Source of the DNA: Ignavibacteriales bacterium
Lineage (GTDB): Bacteria; Bacteroidota; Ignavibacteria; UBA10030; SZUA-254
Assembly (NCBI GenBank): GCA_016218025.1
Contig: JACRFD010000078.1
Coordinates: 1-62,022, forward strand
Length of the DNA stretch: 62,022 nucleotides
Direction of reading: 5' to 3'
The notes under the pieces were generated by a model. The model saw only the letters and a list, made by a program, of their open reading frames with translations. It had not been told where the DNA came from and did no database searches. The translations under genes and the position numbers were made by a program. Positions 34,763 through 43,169 of this stretch are shown here, in pieces; within the stretch, counting starts at the first letter, position 1, and each line of letters begins with the position of its first letter.

Positions 34763-35743
34763 CTAAGTATGTTCCAATACCAGTGTTGACAAGGCATCGA
34801 TAAAATCGTCGCCGTTGTTGAGTACCGGAGAAATTTCAAATTTTTCCGCTCCGGATTCTTTTGCAAAATGCCTCATTTCAATACCGATCTCATGTAGGGT
34901 TTCAATATGATCGGTTACAAAAGAGATCGGTATTATTAAAAAATGTTTCCGTCCTGCTGCAATTTTTTGGGTAATTGTATCCTTTAATGAAGGACCAAGC
35001 CATTTAATGGGTCCCACTTTGCTTTGGTAACATAATTGATGAGGCGACGACCAGTTGCCTTCATCTATTACAAGGCTGACAGTTTTTTCGATTTGTTTCT
35101 GGTATGGATCTCCTTTATTTACAAAACTAACCGGTATGCTGTGCGCACTGAATATTAAATCTATATCAGCCCTATCAATGCCTGAAAATTTATTCACCGC
35201 GGTATTAATTCGATTCACTATTGCACTGATATATTTCGGATGGTTGTAAAACGATTCAATAGTTTCAATTTGCACCGGATTGCATTTGTTCAGCGAAGAC
35301 TGTTTTCGCCATTCTTTCAGGCTGGATAAAGTGGTTGCAAATGAATATTGCGGATAAAGCGGCAGAAGAATTATTTTTGAAAAAGTATCATGTTTAATTT
35401 TCTGAATTACTTCTTCTGTTGTCGGATGCCAGTATCTCATTGCAATAAATACTTTTGAATCGATATGCTGGTTTAATGCCCGTTCGAGACTTACGGCTTG
35501 TAATCTTGTGAGTTCAAAAATCGGCGATTTTCCTCCGATGGCTTTATAATTCTCCCGCACTTTCTTTGAGCGGTTTTTTGCAATTTTACGAGCAATAAAT
35601 TTACGGGCAATGAAAGCACCTGGGAAGTTTATAATATCGGGATCTGAAAAAAGATTATATAGAAAAGGTTCAATTGAATCTAAAGAGTCGGGTCCTCCAA
35701 GCTGAAATAATACAACAGCTATTTTTTCATTGCGTTGATGCAT
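34763..35743 (-). CDS. hemH: Ferrochelatase
   Basis: Inserts Fe(II) into the porphyrin ring, the last step to haem. The 326-aa protein has the N-terminal VVLFQLGGPDSLDS, the FIAMRYWHP region, LLPLYPQYS, the metal-site His in FSAHSIPVSF and the Glu in DHIETLHEIGIEM. It lies 6 bp downstream of the glycosyltransferase gene and 22 bp upstream of hemG, clearly one transcript. There is no C-terminal [2Fe-2S] cluster or membrane tail, so it is the short soluble bacterial form. Confidence 0.96.
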   Translation of the reverse strand: MHQRNEKIAVVLFQLGGPDSLDSIEPFLYNLFSDPDIINFPGAFIARKFIARKIAKNRSKKVRENYKAIGGKSPIFELTRLQAVSLERALNQHIDSKVFIAMRYWHPTTEEVIQKIKHDTFSKIILLPLYPQYSFATTLSSLKEWRKQSSLNKCNPVQIETIESFYNHPKYISAIVNRINTAVNKFSGIDRADIDLIFSAHSIPVSFVNKGDPYQKQIEKTVSLVIDEGNWSSPHQLCYQSKVGPIKWLGPSLKDTITQKIAAGRKHFLIIPISFVTDHIETLHEIGIEMRHFAKESGAEKFEISPVLNNGDDFIDALSTLVLEHT

Positions 35744-35749
35744 TCAAAT

Positions 35750-36433
35750 TTAATCTACGAACTTATATTTTAATAATGTCCAAATTGCCTCAATTCCATC
35801 TTTCCATTTTATTTTCTTACCTTCGTTTTTTGTTCGCGGATAATAATGGATTGGAAGTTCAACAATTTGTTCCCCTCGTTTTAAAACTTTTGCCGTCACT
35901 TCTGGGCAAAATTCGAATCTTTCACATTTCAAATTTACAGATTTTAACAAGTCTGCTTTGAAAACTTTATAGCATGTCGGCTCGTCGGTTATGTTCGATT
36001 CGTACAAAATGTTTGTAAGCCAGGATAAAAATTTTCCGCCGATATAAAAGCTGAAGTAGCTATGTTGATGTGTGGTACCAAGCTCTCTTGAGCCGTATAC
36101 AACATTTGTCTTACCGTCGATAATCGGCTGGATAAGCTTCGGATAATCTTCCGGTTCATATTCAAGATCGGCATCTTGTATTATCACAACATCGCCGGTA
36201 ATATGTTCGATACCGCTGCGAATTGCCTTACCTTTGCCGGAATTCTTCTTATGAAACACTGTTTTAATATCCGAATGTTTTGAATATTCCTCAATAATTT
36301 TTCTTGAATTATCGGTTGAATAATCATCGATTATTATAATTTCTTTTTCGAGCTTCACATTTAGAACTTTATCGAGAAGCTGTTTTAATGAGCGTTCTTC
36401 GTTGTAAACAGGTATGATAACCGATAATTTCAT
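35750..36433 (-). CDS. Glycosyltransferase family 2 (polyprenol-phosphate sugar transferase-like)
   Basis: A 227-aa GT-A fold enzyme with SVIIPVYNEERS, IIIDDYSTDN, the nucleotide-metal motif QDADLEYEPEDYP and YGSRELG, as in dolichol/undecaprenyl-phosphate mannose or glucose synthases. It lacks the C-terminal membrane helices some relatives have. Directly upstream (29 bp) lies a GT-C-type integral membrane protein. The pair could make and use a lipid-linked sugar for protein or envelope glycosylation. Both genes lie inside the haem operon between hemE and hemH, with no evident link to haem. Confidence 0.85.
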   Translation of the reverse strand: MKLSVIIPVYNEERSLKQLLDKVLNVKLEKEIIIIDDYSTDNSRKIIEEYSKHSDIKTVFHKKNSGKGKAIRSGIEHITGDVVIIQDADLEYEPEDYPKLIQPIIDGKTNVVYGSRELGTTHQHSYFSFYIGGKFLSWLTNILYESNITDEPTCYKVFKADLLKSVNLKCERFEFCPEVTAKVLKRGEQIVELPIHYYPRTKNEGKKIKWKDGIEAIWTLLKYKFVD

Positions 36434-36462
36434 TAATAAAATTCTTTCATTTATGTTTCGAT

Positions 36463-38007
36463 TTAACGGATATTTCTAAAAAGTAATAATCCGGTGAAAG
36501 TAGATATCCCGGTTGACAGGAAAATCAAAAATAATATAATATATTTTGAAATGTTTGCATAACTTGCATAAGTAAACCAAAAATCAATTGTATGTAAAAG
36601 TTGAGATTGATCTTCATTAGCAATTGGAATACGTCCGGAAGAACTTTCTTCTTTTATAGTAAGCACAGGATATTTTCCGTCTAAGTGCTCTGCCGTGTTC
36701 CGGACAAGCATTTTCCAATGTCCGATAATCGGTGAATAATTTGGAATAAAATGTGCCCTCGATAGAAATTCCGGATCGTCGAAATTTTTTTGGTAAGGAT
36801 ATTCGTTAATCTCTCTCAAATATGCCCCGGCGTATATCGATATCCCGCCAATCTGTATAATAAATCCGGCTATTGAAAGCAGAACAGCAATCTGTTTAAT
36901 AATTTTATTTGCCTGAGAGATATAAAAAGTCAAGATCAAAAAAAATAATGGAAGAAAAGGTGCAAGATATCTGGGTCCCCAGCTTCCGTCCCCACCCCAG
37001 GCGATGTAAACGCTTGATAACATCAAGTTTAATATGAACATGCTTAGTATCAGATATGTCTCGCTCCGATAAATATTCTTGAAATGTTTGATTGCCGGAA
37101 ATATTAATAGCAATAAAGGTGCGAACCAAAACAATCCTTTGCCCGGACTTAACAATAGACCAAACATTCCAACATACAGTGGAATATTGAACGATGTGCC
37201 GCCAGCATATCCGGTATCTAACGGATTCCCAAAACGTATAAAATTATAAGTTCCTGTTCCAATGAATCCTAAAATCAAAACAGGTAAACCGAAGTAGATA
37301 AATACTTTGAATTGTTCTTTGCGGTTCAGTTCTAACGATTTAATGATGAAGTAAATTCCTATCGGTAATAAATTAATTGCAAATGCAAGTTTAGTAAGTA
37401 TACCAAAACCGATAAAAATTCCTGCAATAAAAAAATCAGAATATGTTTTATTTTTGAAAGCGAGAATCAAAAAACCTGTTCCGCCCAATAAACATAATGC
37501 AAGTATCGGCTCTCGCATGAACATCTTCAAATAGGGTAATAGAAATGTTGTAATGATCAATGCCATCGTCATCAGTACGGAAATTTTTTGTCCTATTCCC
37601 AATCGCCGGGCTATGGAATAAAAAATTAGCGCAATGAACGCTCCTGTAAGTGCACCCGTTAATGAAACCGTTGCCTTAGTAACAAATGAACTGAAAACTG
37701 GAGAGAGGGGAAGAACTGATGTGATAGCAAATCCGGTTAAGTACATTGGAATACCTGCTAAGATATTGCCTGCCTCGTACCATGTGTATGATTTACCGCC
37801 GATTACTGTGCTGTTTGGAACATCCGATGATGGGATGGCGAGGCTTCCGTTTTTGATTAGACTCTCAACAGTAAGAAACATAGAAACTTCATCGCTTGAA
37901 ACTAATCTCGCACCACTGATGAAAATCAGGACTGATAAAATAAAAAAGAAAAGAAATAATTTTAATCTTTTCTCATTATTTTTAGGTAACTTTTGCGGCT
38001 CTGTCAT
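36463..38007 (-). CDS. GT-C-type integral membrane glycosyltransferase (ArnT/PMT-like), putative
   Basis: A 514-aa protein with about 12 membrane segments. The first periplasmic loop carries an acidic motif (SSDEVSMF) followed by a Leu-rich helix, the layout of family 39/ArnT-like transferases that use polyprenol-phosphate sugars. A FGIGILTKLAF-like segment near 200 and a large C-terminal soluble part between the last membrane segments (about 400-475) agree. Substrate and product are unknown. It probably works with the family 2 enzyme encoded 29 bp downstream. It starts with ATG at 38007, 52 bp after hemE. Confidence 0.65.
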   Translation of the reverse strand: MTEPQKLPKNNEKRLKLFLFFFILSVLIFISGARLVSSDEVSMFLTVESLIKNGSLAIPSSDVPNSTVIGGKSYTWYEAGNILAGIPMYLTGFAITSVLPLSPVFSSFVTKATVSLTGALTGAFIALIFYSIARRLGIGQKISVLMTMALIITTFLLPYLKMFMREPILALCLLGGTGFLILAFKNKTYSDFFIAGIFIGFGILTKLAFAINLLPIGIYFIIKSLELNRKEQFKVFIYFGLPVLILGFIGTGTYNFIRFGNPLDTGYAGGTSFNIPLYVGMFGLLLSPGKGLFWFAPLLLLIFPAIKHFKNIYRSETYLILSMFILNLMLSSVYIAWGGDGSWGPRYLAPFLPLFFLILTFYISQANKIIKQIAVLLSIAGFIIQIGGISIYAGAYLREINEYPYQKNFDDPEFLSRAHFIPNYSPIIGHWKMLVRNTAEHLDGKYPVLTIKEESSSGRIPIANEDQSQLLHTIDFWFTYASYANISKYIILFLIFLSTGISTFTGLLLFRNIR

Positions 38008-38059
38008 CCTATCTGTGAATAATTTGGGAGCATAAGTTTAAAGTTCAACCGTCTGAAAA

Positions 38060-39103
38060 TTATGAATGGAACGCAATACTTTCTTCTTTCACGGCATTAA
38101 TAAATTCTTTTGCATGATCTACCGGAATATCGGGCAGAATACCATGTCCGAGGTTAAAAATGTGACCGTTGCCATTTCCATATTTCTTTAAAATCTGTAT
38201 CACTTCGTATCGGATGCGCTCAGGTTTGGAATAAAGTATCACCGGGTCCATGTTTCCCTGTATAGCTGTTGTATCACCGATTAAATTTCTCGCTGTACCG
38301 ATGTCAATAGACCAATCTAACCCTATCGCATGGCAGCCCGTTGCGGAAATTTTATTAAGTGAATGTCCGCAGTCTTTACAAAAAACTATTACAGGCGTAT
38401 CGGTTGATTTTAATTCATTCACAATTTGTTCGATATAATATAATGAAAATTCATGAAAAGCATCCTGTGTTAGTATTCCTCCCCATGTATCGAAAATTTG
38501 GACTGCTTGTGCCCCGGCCTCAATTTGAGCTTTTAAATACAAAGCAACAGAACGGGCAAGCTTGTCTAAAAGTTTGTGGGCAATTTTTGGCTCATTGTAT
38601 ATCAACTCTTTGATGAAGCGAAAATTTTTTGATCCGTGTCCCTCTACCATATACGAGGCAAGTGTCCACGGTGAACCGCTGAAACCGATTAAAGGCACGC
38701 GGCCAGCAAGAATTTTCTTTGTGAGACTGAGAGCATCTAGTACGAATTTCAATTTCTTTGTGGGATCCAGGATTTGAATATTATCGATATCGTTCGTGGT
38801 TCTTAATGGATGCGGAAATCGTGGTCCGCCAGATCCTTCTTCAACAATTAATTCCATACCCATCGCCTCAGGAACAACAAGTATGTCGGAAAAAATTATT
38901 GCAGCATCAACCGAAAGTATCTCAACCGGCTGGATGGTAACTTCTGCGGCAAGCTCCGGAGTTTTGCATAGAGTCAAAAAATCCGTTTTTTCTCTGACAG
39001 CACGGTATTCCGGCAAGTATCTTCCTGCCTGACGCATCATCCAAACAGGTGTGCGGTATGTGTGCTGACGGTGACATGCTTTTAAAAATAAATCGTTTAT
39101 CAT
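38060..39103 (-). CDS. hemE: Uroporphyrinogen decarboxylase
   Basis: Removes four carboxyl groups from uroporphyrinogen III to give coproporphyrinogen III. The 347-aa protein carries PVWMMRQAGRYLPEY at the N-terminus (Arg and substrate contacts), the IIFSDILVVPEAMG aspartate region, GFSGSPWTLASYM and a C-terminal FNLGHGILPDIPVDHA. It lies 10 bp downstream of hemD on the same strand. Confidence 0.97.
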   Translation of the reverse strand: MINDLFLKACHRQHTYRTPVWMMRQAGRYLPEYRAVREKTDFLTLCKTPELAAEVTIQPVEILSVDAAIIFSDILVVPEAMGMELIVEEGSGGPRFPHPLRTTNDIDNIQILDPTKKLKFVLDALSLTKKILAGRVPLIGFSGSPWTLASYMVEGHGSKNFRFIKELIYNEPKIAHKLLDKLARSVALYLKAQIEAGAQAVQIFDTWGGILTQDAFHEFSLYYIEQIVNELKSTDTPVIVFCKDCGHSLNKISATGCHAIGLDWSIDIGTARNLIGDTTAIQGNMDPVILYSKPERIRYEVIQILKKYGNGNGHIFNLGHGILPDIPVDHAKEFINAVKEESIAFHS

Positions 39104-39113
39104 AATTTATCAA

Positions 39114-39905
39114 TCAGTTGTTTTCAGTAATATTTTTATAATAGTCAATGATAGATTCTATAAAAGATTGGATCGTTGACTGTGTCGGCTCTATGTCCGG
39201 TTCGATTTCAAATTCTTCCAATGCTTTCTTTGTCGTAGGCCCAATCACTGCTATTCTTACTTGCGATGAAAAATTTTTGTTTTTGTCATATCCTAATAGA
39301 TTGAAAAAATTTTTAACGGTTGATGGACTTGTGAAAGTGACAACATCGACGCTGTTGTTGTCAAAAAGTTTTTTGATCGAATCGATATTTTCCGGCGAAG
39401 GCGGAATCGTTTTGTAAACAACAACTTCGTCTACCGATGCACCCAATGCTTTCAATGTTGATGGAATGGTTTCTTTGGCGATATTACCTTTCGGGAAAAG
39501 AAAGCATTTTCCCTTGAGCGATTCTTGTTTAATTAAATTTGATAATTCAACGGCTGAAAATTTTTCGGGAATTGAGATTGTGCCGATTCCATATTGTTCA
39601 AGGAGCAGTCCGGTTTTCCCGCCTACAGCAAAAATCATTTTATCCTTGACAATATTTGTAATATCTCCACGTGATTTTACTCTGTCAAAAAAAAAGGAAA
39701 CCGCATTTTGACTTGTAAATATTATTCCGTCGTACATGTAGATGCTGTCGATTGATTTATCGAGATATTCAAAAGTATCCGGTGGAGCGATCTCTATAGT
39801 AGGAAAAGCGATAGGAATCCCTTTTTCGGCTCGAATCATTTCGATCATTTCAACAGCTTGATCGATGGGTCGAGTTATTAAAATGGTTTTTCCGTTCAAT
39901 CTCAT
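39114..39905 (-). CDS. hemD: Uroporphyrinogen-III synthase
   Basis: Closes hydroxymethylbilane with inversion of ring D to give uroporphyrinogen III. HemD proteins diverge strongly. Here the 263-aa length, ILITRPIDQA start, IIFTSQNAVSFFF, AVGGKTGLLLE, DVVTFTSPSTVKNFFNLL and AVIGPTTKKALEEF near the C-terminus fit the two-lobed fold, and the position between hemC (19 bp) and hemE (10 bp) confirms it. Confidence 0.93.
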   Translation of the reverse strand: MRLNGKTILITRPIDQAVEMIEMIRAEKGIPIAFPTIEIAPPDTFEYLDKSIDSIYMYDGIIFTSQNAVSFFFDRVKSRGDITNIVKDKMIFAVGGKTGLLLEQYGIGTISIPEKFSAVELSNLIKQESLKGKCFLFPKGNIAKETIPSTLKALGASVDEVVVYKTIPPSPENIDSIKKLFDNNSVDVVTFTSPSTVKNFFNLLGYDKNKNFSSQVRIAVIGPTTKKALEEFEIEPDIEPTQSTIQSFIESIIDYYKNITENN

Positions 39906-39924
39906 CTATTTAAATTATAAGAAT

Positions 39925-40863
39925 TTATATCATCCTTATGGATTCGAGTATCTCTTTGCCACCGCAATCGGACAAAGTTTTTGCAAGTTCGGCGCCAATT
40001 TTTTCGCATTGTTCGGCAGGTCCATTTGCAGAGCCGCGGAGTATTTTCTTCCCGTCCAAACTTCCTATCATTCCTTGAATGTGAAGTTGATTGTCTTCAA
40101 TTTGGGCGTATGCACCGATTGGCACCTGACAACCACCTTCCAGCATGCGCAAAAAGGATCTTTCGGCAAGAACGCAATAGGAGGTGGAAAAATTGTTCAA
40201 TGGTTTAATAAGTTCTTCGATTTTTTTGTCTTGTTCTCTAATTTCAATTCCAAGTGCACCCTGCCCGACCGCCGGTAAAATTTTGTCTATTGAAATCATC
40301 TGAGTTATTTTTTTTGCGAATCCAAGTCGAACTACTCCTGCTTTTGCCAGGATGATTCCATCCCAATCAGATTGCTCAAGTTTGGTAAGACGGGTGTTCA
40401 AATTTCCTCTAAGATCATAAATTTCTAGATCTGGCTTCCAGTTTAAAAGCTGACATTTCCTGCGTAAGCTACCTGTTGCAATTTTCGAATTCGATGGAAG
40501 AGAATCAAAATCTTTATGATATTTAGATGGGTGGGAAATAAAAACATCGTTAACCTCTTCGCGTTTCGGTATCGCCCCAATAGTTAATCCATTTGGTAAT
40601 TTTGTCGGCAAATCTTTTAAACTGTGTACGGCAATATCTATACGATTTTCCAATAGTGCATTCTCAATTTCTTTTGTAAACAATCCTTTGTCTCCGATTT
40701 TAGAAAGCGGCGAATCAAGAATATTATCCCCTGTTGTTTTAATTATCTCCAGCTGAATTGTTAAATTCGGATAAAATTTCAATAATTCAGCCTTAACCCA
40801 TTCAGCCTGCCAGAGGGCGAGTTGGCTTCCGCGAGTTCCGATTCGGAGTGAGGTCGATTTCAT
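39925..40863 (-). CDS. hemC: Porphobilinogen deaminase (hydroxymethylbilane synthase)
   Basis: Assembles four porphobilinogens into hydroxymethylbilane on a covalently bound dipyrromethane cofactor. The 312-aa protein has RIGTRGSQLALWQA, DIAVHSLKDLPT with the catalytic Asp, ATGSLRRKCQL, and the cofactor-binding Cys245 in LEGGCQVPIGA. Its ATG overlaps the hemA stop by 4 bp (ATGA), so translation is probably coupled. Confidence 0.98.
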   Translation of the reverse strand: MKSTSLRIGTRGSQLALWQAEWVKAELLKFYPNLTIQLEIIKTTGDNILDSPLSKIGDKGLFTKEIENALLENRIDIAVHSLKDLPTKLPNGLTIGAIPKREEVNDVFISHPSKYHKDFDSLPSNSKIATGSLRRKCQLLNWKPDLEIYDLRGNLNTRLTKLEQSDWDGIILAKAGVVRLGFAKKITQMISIDKILPAVGQGALGIEIREQDKKIEELIKPLNNFSTSYCVLAERSFLRMLEGGCQVPIGAYAQIEDNQLHIQGMIGSLDGKKILRGSANGPAEQCEKIGAELAKTLSDCGGKEILESIRMI

Positions 40864-42134
40864 TTATGATCCTTTTTATCTAATCCAAAAAGATGTCTTA
40901 TTATATGCACCCTCGTTTGAGTTTCGGTTCCGCTTTGTTCTGCAGATCCATTCTTTAAATTTACCATCGGAGTGTGGAGTATTTTGTTTACGATTCGTTT
41001 TGTTAATATCTCAACTTCTTCATGCTTATCGGTTGAAAAATGGTGGAGGTGTTTTTTCACCTCATCGTTTCGTATTGTTTCAAATTGATCTCGAAGCTGT
41101 TGAATGGTTGGTGTAACTTCCAGTGAATCGTGCCAATTTTTAAATTGGATGAGTTCACCTAAAATAATTTCCTGAATTTTCGGTATCTCCGCTTTGCGTC
41201 GTGAAAGATTTGTATCGATGATATGGTTCAGATCGTCGATGTCATGCAGGAATACATTGTCGATATCGTTTGCCGAATGTTCGATATTTCTCGGCACTCC
41301 GATGTCGATGATAAAAAGCGGTTTATTGCCGCGGTGTTTCATAACAGATCGAATATCTTTTGCATTTAGAATATGAGATGGAGATTCAACCGAACTGATT
41401 ACGATATCGACATGCAGAAGTTCATCAATAATTTTTTCGAAGTCTATAACTTTCCCGTCGAGTTTTTGGGCAAGCTCCTCTGCCCGCATCCTTGTTCTGT
41501 TGGCAATTACCAAATTTTTAAGATTCCGGCTCGTCAGATGTTTGGCGGTGAGTTCGCCTGTTTCACCGGCGCCGATCAGGAGGGCGCTACGTTTCGTCAT
41601 ATCTTCAAATATTTTGGAAGCAAGTTCAGCGGCAGCATAACTGACAGAAACCGCTCCTTCACCTATTTCGGTTTCAGTTCGCGCCCGTTTGCCTACATGG
41701 AATGCCGTATTGAAAAGCCTGTTTAGCAATAAACCGGTTGAATGATTTTCCTGTGCAACTGTGAAAGCTTCTTTCATTTGATTTAAAATCTGAACGTCGC
41801 CCAAAACCATTGAATCTATTCCCGAAGCAACAGCAAAAATATGTTTTACTGCATTTAAAGAGGAAAAAGAGTAAAAATTTTCTGCTCTTAAATGTTCGGC
41901 TGCGTTCTTTTTTTGCACAAGTGTTTGCCACAACGGATCGGTTGACAATAATTCATCTTTGAACGAATAATACAATTCTGTGCGGTTGCAAGTCGAAACA
42001 AGAACCGTTTCTTTTAAGTTTTGTTGTTTTAAAAGATCCAGTATGGCTGATAGTTCACCGCTAGAAAACCAAAGTTTTTCTCTTACCTCCACAGGAGCAG
42101 TACGATGATTTGTGCCTACGCAGTAAATATTCAT
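40860..42134 (-). CDS. hemA: Glutamyl-tRNA reductase
   Basis: First enzyme of the C5 pathway: NADPH reduction of glutamyl-tRNA(Glu) to glutamate-1-semialdehyde. The 424-aa protein has GTNHRTAPVEVREKL, the catalytic Cys49 in VSTCNRTELY, GQVQ-like DVQILNQMKEAF, the nucleotide-binding GAGETGELTAKHL and the C-terminal dimerisation helices. It is overlapped by hemC and preceded by hemX, an order familiar from the Bacillus hemAXCDBL operon although hemX comes first here. Confidence 0.97.
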   Translation of the reverse strand: MNIYCVGTNHRTAPVEVREKLWFSSGELSAILDLLKQQNLKETVLVSTCNRTELYYSFKDELLSTDPLWQTLVQKKNAAEHLRAENFYSFSSLNAVKHIFAVASGIDSMVLGDVQILNQMKEAFTVAQENHSTGLLLNRLFNTAFHVGKRARTETEIGEGAVSVSYAAAELASKIFEDMTKRSALLIGAGETGELTAKHLTSRNLKNLVIANRTRMRAEELAQKLDGKVIDFEKIIDELLHVDIVISSVESPSHILNAKDIRSVMKHRGNKPLFIIDIGVPRNIEHSANDIDNVFLHDIDDLNHIIDTNLSRRKAEIPKIQEIILGELIQFKNWHDSLEVTPTIQQLRDQFETIRNDEVKKHLHHFSTDKHEEVEILTKRIVNKILHTPMVNLKNGSAEQSGTETQTRVHIIRHLFGLDKKDHK

Positions 42135-42178
42135 TAGAACGGGTATTATTAATTGATGAACAACTAAGGGTGAAAATT

Positions 42179-42997
42179 TTATAAAAATTTATGAAAGCTG
42201 CTAAAGAAAATATTTATCAATAGCATTGAAAAAAGTGTAAAAATAAAACCAAACATCGAAAGCACCATTATTTTTCTTCCCTGCCAACCGATTATTTTTT
42301 TTGCACTCAATCCTGCCGCATAAATTAGCCAAACAGCTATGGTGCTTATAAGTTTCGGATCGGCGTATGAAAATTTTTCGATTGCACGTGGAAGCCATGC
42401 ATATCCAACCGAGATAGCTATTGTGAGAAAAACAAAACCAAAAACTGTCGCACTGAAGCTCATCCTTTCCAGCATTTCTAAGTTTGGAAGTCTTTTATAG
42501 ATTACTGAAAAATGAGCCGACTTGATATCTCGGTATAATATTAAATATAAAAATCCATAAACTGCAGAAATAGTAATTGCTGCGTAACCAACCAGAGCGC
42601 TCCAAACATGAAAGCCGAGCAGATAACTGCGAAGCACTGGGGGGATTTCCAAAAGTTCTTTAATGAAAAAAGATGAAATCAATTGGAAGATGAAAGGAAA
42701 AATCAATATGAATCCACCGGTTGTCCGGTTTTTTGTCCTTATTTCAATAAACGCATAAGTTATGGTAATAGTAAATGCAATTAAAGATAATATTTCGAAA
42801 ACAGTTGTAACCGGAGGGTGATTGAATTCTATAGTTCTGAATACTATATATATACCATGAACAATCAGAGTAAAAATAAGAAACCGAACCTTGTACAGTT
42901 CAGAGTTCTTGGAATTTTTAAAAAATCCGAAGGCGTATAAACCGGTTGTGGCGAAATAACTAACCGGCAGGACAATTTCGAATAAATTAAGCAGCAT
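42179..42997 (-). CDS. hemX: HemX/CcsA-like cytochrome c assembly family membrane protein
   Basis: A 272-aa protein with eight predicted membrane segments of the CcsA/HemX family. His residues in VHGIYIVFR and GFHVWSALVGYAAI match conserved histidines, but the CcsA tryptophan-rich WWD loop is degenerate (GYAWLPRAIEKFSYADPK). That favours HemX, whose Bacillus homologue lies next to hemA and lowers HemA protein levels, over the haem-ligase CcsA of cytochrome c system II. The organism makes multihaem cytochromes (59.5-61.8 kb), so a ligase role cannot be excluded, but a ResB/Ccs1 partner is not here. It is first in the haem operon, with a promoter 31 bp upstream. Confidence 0.75.
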   Translation of the reverse strand: MLLNLFEIVLPVSYFATTGLYAFGFFKNSKNSELYKVRFLIFTLIVHGIYIVFRTIEFNHPPVTTVFEILSLIAFTITITYAFIEIRTKNRTTGGFILIFPFIFQLISSFFIKELLEIPPVLRSYLLGFHVWSALVGYAAITISAVYGFLYLILYRDIKSAHFSVIYKRLPNLEMLERMSFSATVFGFVFLTIAISVGYAWLPRAIEKFSYADPKLISTIAVWLIYAAGLSAKKIIGWQGRKIMVLSMFGFIFTLFSMLLINIFFSSFHKFL

Positions 42998-43027
42998 AGT
43001 TTGGATAAAATATATTGTTTGAGAAAT

Positions 43028-43056
43028 AAGATAACCAAATCTTGTTTGATTTTCAA
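43028..43056 (-). promoter_or_regulatory. Promoter of the hemXACDE... operon
   Basis: Minus strand TTGAAA (43051-43056), 17 bp, TATCTT (43028-43033); predicted start near 43021, 24 nt before the hemX ATG. It is divergent from the peptidase promoter at 43100. Confidence 0.55.
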
Positions 43057-43099
43057 AAACCTTGAATACCTATCGTTTTTATTGATTTACCGGATAATG

Positions 43100-43128
43100 T
43101 TGCAACTGCTGAAGGGCTTTGTTATATT
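43100..43128 (+). promoter_or_regulatory. Promoter of the M20 peptidase gene
   Basis: TTGCAA (43100-43105), 17 bp, TATATT (43123-43128); predicted start near 43135, 35 nt before the ATG. Confidence 0.5.
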
Positions 43129-43169
43129 AAATAAACCTGAATCAGAAATTTCCGTACTCTTATTATATT

